Below are positions 16,465 through 23,955 of a DNA stretch of 64,000 nucleotides, piece after piece. The translations under genes were made by a program, and so were the position numbers. The stretch's first letter is position 1; every line of letters begins with the position of its first letter. The notes under the pieces were generated by a model. The model was not told the origin of the DNA. It searched no databases and was given only the letters and a program-made list of their open reading frames with translations. The DNA is from Pelagimonas sp. (GTDB taxonomy: Bacteria > Pseudomonadota > Alphaproteobacteria > Rhodobacterales > Rhodobacteraceae): assembly GCA_025210265.1 (NCBI GenBank), contig JAOASD010000023.1:372001-436000 (forward strand), read 5' to 3'.

Positions 16465-17928
16465 ATGCCGATGCGACGCATTTTCTGGACCGCCCTGGCG
16501 CTTTTCCAGGTTACCCCGGCCCTGTCCCAAGACCTGTCCGAGCCCCTTTCCAATGTCCTGCCACGCAGCGCCGCAGAACAGGCGCGTGTGGCGAGTATCC
16601 TACAAGCGCCCGCGCAGTTCGACCGGCTGCAGCCCTTTGAAACCTTGCCAGCGGGGGCGGCCACGGTGCGCTACCGCGCAGATCGTACAGTGTTTCGCCA
16701 CCCCTCAGAGACTATCGGCGCGCAGGCGCTGGATTTCACGCTGGGTCAGGCCATGTTCGAAAAGCTCTGGGTGTCGTCGCCTTCGTCGACCAAGGCCTCT
16801 GACGGGCTGGGTCCGCTGTTCAATGCGCGGTCTTGCCGGGCCTGTCATCTGGGCAATAGCCGTGGTCACGCGCCGGATGGTCCCGAGGACGACGCGCAAA
16901 GCATGGTGCTGCGCCTGATCCGCCCAGATGGCAGCGGTGATCCGGTCTATGGTGGGCAGTTTCAGGATTTCAGCACGTCCGGTGTGGCGGCTGAGGGGCG
17001 CGTGCGTGTTGATTGGCTGGACGCCCCTGTGTCCTTGTCCGGCGGGGAAAATGTCATGCTGCGTCAGCCCAGCCTGTCCGTGACCAATCTGGCCTATGGT
17101 CCGCTGGACCCCGAAACGGGGCTGAGCGCGCGGGTGGCACAACAAATGATCGGTCTGGGTCTGCTGGAGGCTATTCCAACAGCCGACATTCTGGCGCTAG
17201 CGGATCCTGACGACCGTGATGGGGATGGCATTTCCGGGCGCGCCCGGAGGGTCACGCTGCTGGGGACCGAGGACAAGCAACTGGGTCGGTTCGGATACAA
17301 AGCCGCGATGCCGACAGTGCGCGCGCAGTCGGCCGCTGCCGCGCATGGGGATATTGGGCTGTCCAGCCCGATTTTTCCCGCCGCTGCCGGGGAGTGCAGC
17401 CTGGCGCAAACGGCCTGCCAGGAGGCCCCGCATGGGGATGGCGATGTACGAGAGCATGAGGTGGACGACACCGGGTTGGATCTGATCACGCTGTATAGCC
17501 GCAACATCGGCGTCCCCGAGCGCCGCACTCCAGAGGATCCGGCGGTGCTGAATGGCAAGCGCGTCTTTCACCAGATCGGCTGCGCCGCGTGTCACCAGCC
17601 GAATTTTGTCACGCACCGCCTGCAAGACCAGCCCGCCCAGAGCTTTCAGCTGATCTGGCCCTATACGGACATGCTGTTGCATGACATGGGGCCGGGATTG
17701 GCGGATGCGGGGCCGTTGGGCGCGGAATGGCGCACGCCGCCTTTATGGGGGATTGGCTTGACCGCGCAGGCGGTGGGGCATAGCCAGTTTCTGCATGATG
17801 GCCGTGCGCGTTCCCTGACCGAGGCCATCCTGTGGCACGGTGGCGAAGGTCAGGCGGCTCGGGACAGTTTCGCCGCGCAACCGGCACCCGACCGTGCCGA
17901 TCTGATCCGTTTTCTGGAGTCCCTGTGA
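16465..17928 (+). CDS. Di-haem oxidoreductase (DHOR/COG3488) of the imelysin iron cluster
   Basis: A 487-residue exported protein. A signal peptide occupies about residues 1-22 (RRIFWTALALFQVTPALSQ). Two haem c motifs are visible, CRACH at 124-128 and CAACH at 373-377. DPDDRDGDGISGR near 260 is a Ca-binding-like acidic loop. PPLWGIGL and FLHDGRARSLTEAILWHGGEG near the C-terminus are typical of MauG-type and DUF1111 di-haem proteins. These proteins occur with imelysins in iron-regulated operons and probably act in periplasmic iron redox handling. The start at 16465 is chosen because it opens a normal signal peptide (a Met six bases on is equally possible). Its stop overlaps the next gene as TGATG. 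Confidence 0.88.
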   Translation: MPMRRIFWTALALFQVTPALSQDLSEPLSNVLPRSAAEQARVASILQAPAQFDRLQPFETLPAGAATVRYRADRTVFRHPSETIGAQALDFTLGQAMFEKLWVSSPSSTKASDGLGPLFNARSCRACHLGNSRGHAPDGPEDDAQSMVLRLIRPDGSGDPVYGGQFQDFSTSGVAAEGRVRVDWLDAPVSLSGGENVMLRQPSLSVTNLAYGPLDPETGLSARVAQQMIGLGLLEAIPTADILALADPDDRDGDGISGRARRVTLLGTEDKQLGRFGYKAAMPTVRAQSAAAAHGDIGLSSPIFPAAAGECSLAQTACQEAPHGDGDVREHEVDDTGLDLITLYSRNIGVPERRTPEDPAVLNGKRVFHQIGCAACHQPNFVTHRLQDQPAQSFQLIWPYTDMLLHDMGPGLADAGPLGAEWRTPPLWGIGLTAQAVGHSQFLHDGRARSLTEAILWHGGEGQAARDSFAAQPAPDRADLIRFLESL

Positions 17929-18950
17929 TGCGATATTTTATGCTGCGTCCTGTGTTGATGGTGCTGATGGTGCTGTGGCCTGGCTTGGGGACGGCGCAGG
18001 ATGGGGCGCGCGGCGTAGAGTATGCCTCGCGCACGGAAATCATCCTGAGTGGTCATATCATTCCAGGCTTTACGCAGCTGGCAGAGCGCAGCAGCGCGCT
18101 GGCACAGGTCGCGCAGGATCAATGTGGCCGGGACAGCGCCCCGTTGCGCGATGCGTTTCATGCGGCGTTTGACGCCTGGGTTGCGGTCAGCCACCTGCGC
18201 TTTGGCCCGACTGAAACCGGGGATCGTGCCTTTGCCATGGCCTTCTGGCCGGATACCAAGGGTTTTACCCCCAAGGCGCTGAACCGGCTGATCACTGCAG
18301 AATCCGATGTGGTCGCTGATCCCGTGAAATTCGCCCAAAGCTCGGTCGCGGGGCGGGGGTTTTATGCGCTGGAATTTCTTTTGTATGACGACACGCTGCG
18401 CATGGCCGGATCGGATGGCTATTATTGTGCGCTGATCCGGGCGATCACGGCGGATCTGGAGGGCAATGCGCAGGCGGTTCTGACGGACTGGCATGAGGGC
18501 TATGCCCAACGGTTGCGCGGCGCGCCTGGCGAGGCCATCAAACTGTTTTACAACGCGCTGCTCACCGGGCTGCAATTTACGGCTGATACGCGGCTGGGCC
18601 GCCCCATGGGCAGTTTTGAATTTCCCCGCCCGCGTCGGGCCGAAGCCTGGCGGTCAGGTCGCAGCCTGCGTCATGTGCAAATCTCTTTGCGTACTATGGA
18701 AGACCTGACCGGGATGTTGGCCCGCGACCTGACAGGGCCGCAACTGTCCTATGCTGCGGCCTACCCGCGGGCGCTGCGTCTGGCGCAGGATCTGGAGGAT
18801 CCGGTTTTTGCAGGTGTTAGCGAACCGCAGGGTCGGATCCGGGTCGAAGCTCTGCAAGGCGCGGTGCAGCGTCTGCATGACATTGCGCTGGAAGAGCTGG
18901 GGCCTGCGCTGAACGTGGTGGCCGGGTTCAACGCGCTGGACGGGGATTAA
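17928..18950 (+). CDS. Imelysin-family periplasmic protein (second type, COG3489)
   Basis: A 340-residue exported protein with signal peptide residues 1-23 (LMVLMVLWPGLGTAQ). The imelysin fold is indicated by paired helical halves: RDAFHAAFDAWVAVSHLRFGPTE, then GRGFYALEFLLYDD. The metal-binding GxHxxE signature of imelysins appears here as GFYALE at 144-149, with Tyr146 in place of His. The second half has GEAIKLFYNALLTGLQFTADTRLGRPMG and SGRSLRHVQISL. It lies between the di-haem protein (1-base overlap) and the DUF1513 propeller (1-base gap), the standard iron-uptake order. The His to Tyr change suggests altered or lost metal binding at that site. Confidence 0.85.
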   Translation: MRYFMLRPVLMVLMVLWPGLGTAQDGARGVEYASRTEIILSGHIIPGFTQLAERSSALAQVAQDQCGRDSAPLRDAFHAAFDAWVAVSHLRFGPTETGDRAFAMAFWPDTKGFTPKALNRLITAESDVVADPVKFAQSSVAGRGFYALEFLLYDDTLRMAGSDGYYCALIRAITADLEGNAQAVLTDWHEGYAQRLRGAPGEAIKLFYNALLTGLQFTADTRLGRPMGSFEFPRPRRAEAWRSGRSLRHVQISLRTMEDLTGMLARDLTGPQLSYAAAYPRALRLAQDLEDPVFAGVSEPQGRIRVEALQGAVQRLHDIALEELGPALNVVAGFNALDGD

Positions 18951-18951
18951 C

Positions 18952-20028
18952 ATGCCCAGCCGCCGTGGCTTCCTTACCGGTCTGGCAGCGGCGGGACTGC
19001 ACCCGTTGCAGGGCTGGGCCGCAGCGGGTGCGCCTGATTTTCTGTCGGCGGCGCGCTTTCCCGATGACAGCTATCGGTTGGTCGGGCTGACCCGTCTGGG
19101 CGAAATGCTGTTTGACCTGCCCTTGCCTGATCGCGGTCACGCGGCGGCGGCCCATCCGACCCGTGCGATTGCGGTGGGGTTTGCCCGCCGCCCTGGCGAT
19201 TTCGCCGTGGTGATTGATTGCATCACGGGGCAAGAGATCACGCGCCTGTCCGCCCCATCCGGGCGGCATTTCTATGGCCATGGGGTGTTTTCCCGCGATG
19301 GTCGCCGCCTGTTCACCACTGAAAACGATTATGAGGCCGCTGAGGGCATGATTGGTGTCTGGGATAGCGACAGCTTTGCCCGGATCGGAGAGTTCCCCTC
19401 GGGTGGTGTTGGCCCGCATGACATGGCGCTGCTGCCCGATGGGCAGACGCTGGTGGTGGCCAATGGCGGGATCGAAACCCATCCCGATGCGGGCCGGGCC
19501 AAGCTGAACATCCCGGTGATGATGCCCAACCTGACCTATCTGCGCAGCGATGGTCAGGTGCTGGGACAGATCGAACTGGCGCCCGAGCTGCACAAGAATT
19601 CGATCCGCCATCTGGCGGTGGCCGCGGATGGGGCTGTGGGCTTTGCCATGCAATGGCAGGGGGCCTCGGATGTGACCGTGCCGCTGCTTGGGCGGCATAG
19701 CCGGGCTGATGCGCCTTTGTTGATGATGCCTGAGGCGGCGGATTTGACCGCTATGCAGGGTTATGCGGGCAGCATCGCGATCTGTAATCGCGCAGCGCAG
19801 ATTGCCATCACTTCCCCCCGTGGCGGGCTGATCCAGATCCACGATCTGAAGAGCGGAGCCCTTGTGCAGCAGATCACCGAACCCGATGTCTGCGGGATCG
19901 GCGCGCTTCCCGATGGGTTCCTGTTTACCTCGGGGGCCGGTGTGATCGGTGCGATTGTTGAGGGCAAGCAGCAGGTGCTGGCCCAGCATGACTGCCGTTT
20001 TGACAACCACTTGATTGCGCTGACTTAG
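18952..20028 (+). CDS. DUF1513 beta-propeller protein, Tat-exported
   Basis: A 358-residue protein. Its N-terminus, SRRGFLTGLAAAGLHPLQGWA, has the twin-arginine motif (RRGFL), so it is exported folded. The body shows repeated propeller blades: AAHPTRAIAVGFARRPGDFAVVID, HGVFSRDGRRLFTTENDYEAAEGMIGVWD, PHDMALLPDGQTLVVANGGIETH and GIGALPDGFLFTSGAGVIGAI. DUF1513 (COG3490) is the constant fourth member of the imelysin/di-haem cluster; its job is unknown. Last gene of the plus-strand operon, 12 bases from the convergent peroxidase. Confidence 0.9.
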   Translation: MPSRRGFLTGLAAAGLHPLQGWAAAGAPDFLSAARFPDDSYRLVGLTRLGEMLFDLPLPDRGHAAAAHPTRAIAVGFARRPGDFAVVIDCITGQEITRLSAPSGRHFYGHGVFSRDGRRLFTTENDYEAAEGMIGVWDSDSFARIGEFPSGGVGPHDMALLPDGQTLVVANGGIETHPDAGRAKLNIPVMMPNLTYLRSDGQVLGQIELAPELHKNSIRHLAVAADGAVGFAMQWQGASDVTVPLLGRHSRADAPLLMMPEAADLTAMQGYAGSIAICNRAAQIAITSPRGGLIQIHDLKSGALVQQITEPDVCGIGALPDGFLFTSGAGVIGAIVEGKQQVLAQHDCRFDNHLIALT

Positions 20029-20040
20029 CCCGCGGCGAGA

Positions 20041-21213
20041 TCATTCCAAAAGATGTTCGTACCGCGCATCTGTCAGGGTTTTCAGAAAGGCAACCAGCGC
20101 GTCAATGCGGGCATCATCCAGCGCCGGACCTTCCTGCAATTCGGTCAGGGACAGGGTGCCATCGACCTCGGGCGCACCCCAGCTTTCCCCGGTTTCCGGG
20201 TTGATCTGACGCGCGGCGCTGCGAGAATTGTACTTGTCGTAAAACAGCACCACGGTGCGCAGATCCTCGAACACGCCATTATGCATATAGGGACCGGTCA
20301 CCGCGATATTGCGCAGGGTCGGGACCTTGAACTTGCCCGCCTGCGCAGGATCGTCAATCGCGGGGTTCAGCAACAGACCCGTATCGACAAAATCCGCACC
20401 TACCCCGTTGGCCGCGCGAAGGGCAGTGTTCACCGGCACGCCGATATTGTGAAACTCGTAATTGCTGAAGGTTTCAGCGGGATCAATCGCGCTTGGGCTG
20501 AGCTGATGGCACAAGGCGCAATTGGTGAATTGCTGAGAAAAGAACAACACGCGGCCCAGCTCTTCCTGCGGGGTCATGGTATAATCGCCGCGCAAGAACC
20601 TGTCATATTTGGAATCAAACGGGGCGAATTCGGGGCTGCGCTCATAGGCGGCGATGCTGTCGGTCATGGCGGCGTACCCCGCATCGGGCTGGTCCAGAAC
20701 GCCGGGGGCGAACAGCGTGTCAAAGGCGCTGACATAGTCCGGGTTGGCACGTAGCCGTGCGACCACGGCAGACTTGCTGGGCATCGCCATTTCGCCAGGG
20801 TTCAGAGGCGGCCCGCCCGCCTGCCCGGCCAGATCGTTTTCGCGCCCATCATGGAATTGCCCACCGGTCCAGCGACCCGTCTTTTCGCTAAAGTGAAACC
20901 CCGGAGAGAACATCGCATAGCCCGCGCTGGGGGCGTTGCGGTCGCCGATCGACACACCATCATCGCCCAGCGATCCGGCAGAGGCCGCATCAAAGGCGCG
21001 CGGATCGACAAAGCCCTTTTCAGGGTCATGGCAGGTGGCACAGGATTGGGTGCGGTTCAGCGACAGGGCGGTGTCAAAAAACAGGGCCTCGCCCAGGGCC
21101 TCAAGGCTGTCAGGCGCGTCGGCATGGGCTGGTTGGGCCATCCCGGTTGCAAATAGAAAAAGGGCGGCGCCAGCAAAGGTGGCGAGGGTCGGGTGAGGCA
21201 TGGGTTTCGTCAT
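20041..21213 (-). CDS. Di-haem cytochrome c peroxidase/MauG-family protein
   Basis: A 390-residue exported protein with a signal peptide to about residue 32 (TFAGAALFLFATGMAQPAHA). Haem motifs are CATCH at 58-62 and CALCH at 232-236. LGEALFFDTALSLNRTQSCATCHDPEKGF and KVPTLRNIAVTGPYMHNGVFEDLRTVV are standard for bacterial di-haem peroxidases and MauG relatives. The start at 21213 (MTKPMPH) has AGGACACC upstream. It lies downstream of hemP and converges on the imelysin-type operon. In this setting it may oxidise Fe(II) or remove peroxide during iron uptake; the substrate is not evident. Confidence 0.88.
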   Translation of the reverse strand: MTKPMPHPTLATFAGAALFLFATGMAQPAHADAPDSLEALGEALFFDTALSLNRTQSCATCHDPEKGFVDPRAFDAASAGSLGDDGVSIGDRNAPSAGYAMFSPGFHFSEKTGRWTGGQFHDGRENDLAGQAGGPPLNPGEMAMPSKSAVVARLRANPDYVSAFDTLFAPGVLDQPDAGYAAMTDSIAAYERSPEFAPFDSKYDRFLRGDYTMTPQEELGRVLFFSQQFTNCALCHQLSPSAIDPAETFSNYEFHNIGVPVNTALRAANGVGADFVDTGLLLNPAIDDPAQAGKFKVPTLRNIAVTGPYMHNGVFEDLRTVVLFYDKYNSRSAARQINPETGESWGAPEVDGTLSLTELQEGPALDDARIDALVAFLKTLTDARYEHLLE

Positions 21214-21332
21214 CTGGGGTGTCCTGAACCGCGTTATAGCCTTCGCGATCTGGGTTGCCATTGATGCATCTCAACAGAGGCGTGTTTCAGGCACACAGGC
21301 CTCACCGTTTTTTGGGCTGTATCCTGCGCGGA

Positions 21333-21497
21333 TCACTTGGTCAGGATCAGCTTGCCGGCTTTGGTGATGCACAGTTTATAGATCTTGTCGTCCAGCTGGA
21401 TATGCGCCTGACGACCACCTTCGGTCAGCTGGCGGGCATCATGCATCGGGCGGCCCAGAATTTCGATGGCTTCGGTGATCGGGCTGAAATCGTTCAT
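21333..21497 (-). CDS. hemP: HemP-family hemin uptake protein
   Basis: A 54-residue protein, MNDFSPITEAIEILGRP at the N-terminus, then QLTEGGRQAHIQLDDKIYKLCITKAGKLILTK. The C-terminal I-x-L-D-D-K-x-Y-x-L-x-I-T-x-x-G-K-L-I-L-T-K pattern is that of HemP/HmuP, small activators or accessory proteins of haem/iron uptake operons. GGAGGG lies 7 bases before the ATG. It has its own promoter region because a terminator separates it from the imelysin gene. An IscR/Iron-Rhodo-box-like palindrome lies about 55 bases upstream of the ATG. Confidence 0.85.
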   Translation of the reverse strand: MNDFSPITEAIEILGRPMHDARQLTEGGRQAHIQLDDKIYKLCITKAGKLILTK

Positions 21498-21550
21498 TTG
21501 CGTTCCCTCCACGGGTCTCTGTGTGTCCGTTCGTATGTGGATGATTTATT

Positions 21551-21569
21551 TCTGACTTAAATAGTCGGA
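21551..21569. promoter_or_regulatory. IscR-type/Iron-Rhodo-box-like palindrome upstream of hemP
   Basis: TCTGACT (21551-21557), TAAAT, AGTCGGA (21563-21569). It fits the IscR type 1 pattern YYGACT-N5-AGTCRR exactly and resembles the Iron-Rhodo-box described for Rhodobacterales. Position suits repression or activation of hemP by iron status. Confidence 0.65.
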
Positions 21570-21604
21570 AAAAGCAAGTGCGAATCTCAAGACCTTGTTG
21601 GAAA

Positions 21605-21640
21605 ACATAAAAAAGGCGCCGGACCCGAAGGTCCGACGCC
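21605..21640 (-). terminator. Rho-independent terminator after the imelysin gene
   Basis: On the minus strand GGCGTCGGACC, loop TTCG, GGTCCGGCGCC (stem 21640-21615, one mismatch or wobble), then TTTTTTATG. It ends the imelysin transcript and isolates hemP. Confidence 0.9.
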
Positions 21641-21662
21641 ATAGCCTAGAGGGATCAGAGGC

Positions 21663-22907
21663 TTATTCGAAAACGGCCTTGGGGTTGTCCAGGCTGTCAG
21701 AGCCCTCAACCTCGATGGCGGCCAGGCCAACAACAGCGATGGCTTCTTCGATGGTCTTGGTCTGCGCGACCAGTTTGTCGACAGCGTTCTGCACCAGCGC
21801 GCCGCTTGCAGCACCGGCTGCCAGCATCTGGTCATAGGAGGTGCCGGATTCGGCGGCAGTGCGGATGTCACCCAGCGCGATCATGGTTTCGTTCAGATCG
21901 CCCAGCAGCTTGCCCGCGACGCCTGCATCCTTGGAGGCCACCAGATCCTGCAGCGAGGGGCCTTCGACAACCGACCCGTCCACGCGCACATAGCGACCGG
22001 TATAGACATTGCGGATGCCCAGCCCGTCGAAATAATGCGAGTTGTGGGTGTTGTCGGAGAAGCAGTCATGCTCTTCCTCGGGGTCATTCAGCAGCAGGCC
22101 CAGCTTCATGCGCTCGCCGGCCTGTTCGCCATAGGACAGGCTGCCCATGCCGGTAAAGGCCATGATGATGCCCTTGTCGGCATCGGTGGTGACGTCGATG
22201 CGGCCCTGACCGCCAGCGGACCAGTTGGCCACGGCGTCTTCCAGATCGGAAATCAGCAGGTCGGTAGCGGCCTGCAGGTACTGGTTGCGGCGATCACAGT
22301 TGCCGCCGGTGCAGTTGGCCGCGTCAAAATCGGTGGCCGGGCGTGCGCCTGCGCCGTGTTCGGTGCCGTTCAGATCCTGCCCCCACAGCAGAAATTCGAT
22401 GGCGTGGTAGCCGGTGGCCACGTTGGCCTCGATGCCTTCGATCTCGTGCAGGCTTTCGATCACGGCGGGGGTGATGGTGGAGGCATCAACCATGGTGCCG
22501 CCGACGCTCAGCTTGGGGTTGGCAATGATGTTCGCCACGGCAAAGGGGTTTTCGTCCGAGGACGCGTCGCCCGCAACATAGTCGATCAGACCTTCGTCCA
22601 GCGGCCAGGCGTTTACCTTGCCTTCCCAGTCATCAACGGTCGGGTTGCCAAAGCGGAAGGCTTCGGTCTGCTGGTAGGGCACGCGCGACGCCAGCCAGGC
22701 GGCTTTGGCGGCGTTCAGCGTCGCGTCGCTGGGTGCGGCGATCAGCGCGTCCACAGCGGTTTTCAATTCTTTGGCCAGGGCCAGGCTGTCTTCGTAACCG
22801 GCCTGGGCGATGTTGGCATAGTTTTCAACGATGGCGGCGGGCTCAGATGCCAGCGCGGTGGTGCCCATCAGGAATGGCAGGGCCAAAAGCGATTTATGCA
22901 GGGACAT
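21663..22907 (-). CDS. Imelysin/ICMP-like iron-regulated periplasmic protein (COG3487)
   Basis: A 414-residue exported protein with a signal peptide ending at ALASEP (about residue 21). The metal-binding imelysin signature GxHxxE is intact as GYHAIE at 166-171, followed by FLLWGQDLNG. The two-fold helical bundle is seen in AAWLASRVPYQQTEAFRFGNP and GIIMAFTGMGSLSYGEQAGERMKLGL. Imelysins (IrpA, ICMP, Algp7) are induced by low iron and bind iron or iron carriers outside the inner membrane. The start at 22907 has GGAGA upstream; the longer frame to 22976 has no site. An IscR-like half-palindrome lies 37 bases upstream. Divergent from nothing: the LuxR gene upstream reads the same way. Confidence 0.92.
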   Translation of the reverse strand: MSLHKSLLALPFLMGTTALASEPAAIVENYANIAQAGYEDSLALAKELKTAVDALIAAPSDATLNAAKAAWLASRVPYQQTEAFRFGNPTVDDWEGKVNAWPLDEGLIDYVAGDASSDENPFAVANIIANPKLSVGGTMVDASTITPAVIESLHEIEGIEANVATGYHAIEFLLWGQDLNGTEHGAGARPATDFDAANCTGGNCDRRNQYLQAATDLLISDLEDAVANWSAGGQGRIDVTTDADKGIIMAFTGMGSLSYGEQAGERMKLGLLLNDPEEEHDCFSDNTHNSHYFDGLGIRNVYTGRYVRVDGSVVEGPSLQDLVASKDAGVAGKLLGDLNETMIALGDIRTAAESGTSYDQMLAAGAASGALVQNAVDKLVAQTKTIEEAIAVVGLAAIEVEGSDSLDNPKAVFE

Positions 22908-22943
22908 TGGAAATCTCCGGTTTGATCTTTGCCCCTCTAATAC

Positions 22944-22960
22944 ACGAGTGAAAAAGTCAG
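22944..22960. promoter_or_regulatory. Second, degenerate IscR/Iron-Rhodo-box-like site upstream of the imelysin gene
   Basis: ACGAGT (22944-22949), GAAAA, AGTCAG (22955-22960). The right half matches YYGACT-N5-AGTCRR fully, the left half with two differences. It is followed at 22964-22976 by a perfect 6-1-6 palindrome ATGAAA-A-TTTCAT, which could be part of the promoter or a second site. Confidence 0.45.
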
Positions 22961-23007
22961 ACAATGAAAATTTCATAGTTATTTTGTCGGGAAATGAGGG
23001 GGTCGCG

Positions 23008-23808
23008 TCAAGCGCCCCCCTGTTCGTGCATCATCAGGGCCATCACTTCGGTGCCGGAACTGACGTTCAATTTGCGATAAGCGCGGCGGCGCAGGGTGCG
23101 CACGCTGCTTTCTGCGATGCCCAGGGCGGCGGCGGTGCCCAGAGCGGTCATGGCGTTGATCAGGCAATCGCAAACCTCGGCCTCGCGCGGGGAGAGCGCG
23201 GCAAATGGGCCCAGTCCGCGATCGCGCAGCGCGCTGACCTGCTGGTTGGGCCTGAAATGATAGGCCTCGCTGCCGATGATGCGGTGGCGCAGCGCGATCA
23301 GCTGATGGGCCACGGGCAGAACCTGTTCCAGCGCGGCCATTTCCGCATCGGTGATCCAGCCATCTGCGCTGCTGCGCAGGTAAAAGCTTTGATAGCCGCC
23401 GCGCCCAAAGCGCGATGAAATGGCGATGCGTTCGATCACCTTCATGCGTTTATAGATCGGCACGCGCGGGTCATCGCCTGTCGGATGCCAGCGCCCCAGT
23501 AGAACGCCATTTTCCGGGGCCGCGCGGATGCCATGCAGGATGTGGTCCTGCGCCTTGGGGGCGTTGGTGATCAGCGCGCCGGAATAGCGGAACCAGTAAT
23601 CGCCAAAGGCACCGGACCACAGCGACAGCTTTGCCTCCAGCCGTTTGAGATCAGGCGAATGAAACGCACCGACATTGTCGATCTTGGCGGCGCTTTGCAC
23701 GAATTGCAGGATCTGATCTCCGAAATCCGGGCTGGAGACCGAGGCAATCAGCGCAGGCACGCCCTCCAGTGCGATGGGGGTTTCCAGGATTTTATCGGGA
23801 TGCTCCAT
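23008..23808 (-). CDS. LuxR-type HTH transcriptional regulator
   Basis: A 266-residue regulator. The C-terminal domain (about 200-262) is a LuxR/FixJ helix-turn-helix: LSPREAEVCDCLINAMTALGTAAALGIAESSVRTLRRRAYRKLNV. The N-terminal 190 residues form an unassigned sensor domain with no receiver Asp or autoinducer-domain motif that I can see (GAFGDYWFRYSGALI, IYKRMKVIERIAISSRFGRGGYQSFYLR). The Met at 23808 is chosen because protein-like sequence begins there. Its start faces the reductive dehalogenase start at 23956 across 147 bases, so it probably controls that gene and senses its substrate or redox state. Confidence 0.85.
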   Translation of the reverse strand: MEHPDKILETPIALEGVPALIASVSSPDFGDQILQFVQSAAKIDNVGAFHSPDLKRLEAKLSLWSGAFGDYWFRYSGALITNAPKAQDHILHGIRAAPENGVLLGRWHPTGDDPRVPIYKRMKVIERIAISSRFGRGGYQSFYLRSSADGWITDAEMAALEQVLPVAHQLIALRHRIIGSEAYHFRPNQQVSALRDRGLGPFAALSPREAEVCDCLINAMTALGTAAALGIAESSVRTLRRRAYRKLNVSSGTEVMALMMHEQGGA

Positions 23809-23955
23809 ATCCGCAGACCTTGGTTTGGGTGGTCGCAGCACAGCCTTTGCGCCGCCGCTGGTCAAGCGGATTTGTCCCCCGTATGGCTGACAGATCATGC
23901 CACCTGCGATCTGTATTCTGGGGGCCTCGTCATCAGCCAGAGGATCGCCCGCGCC

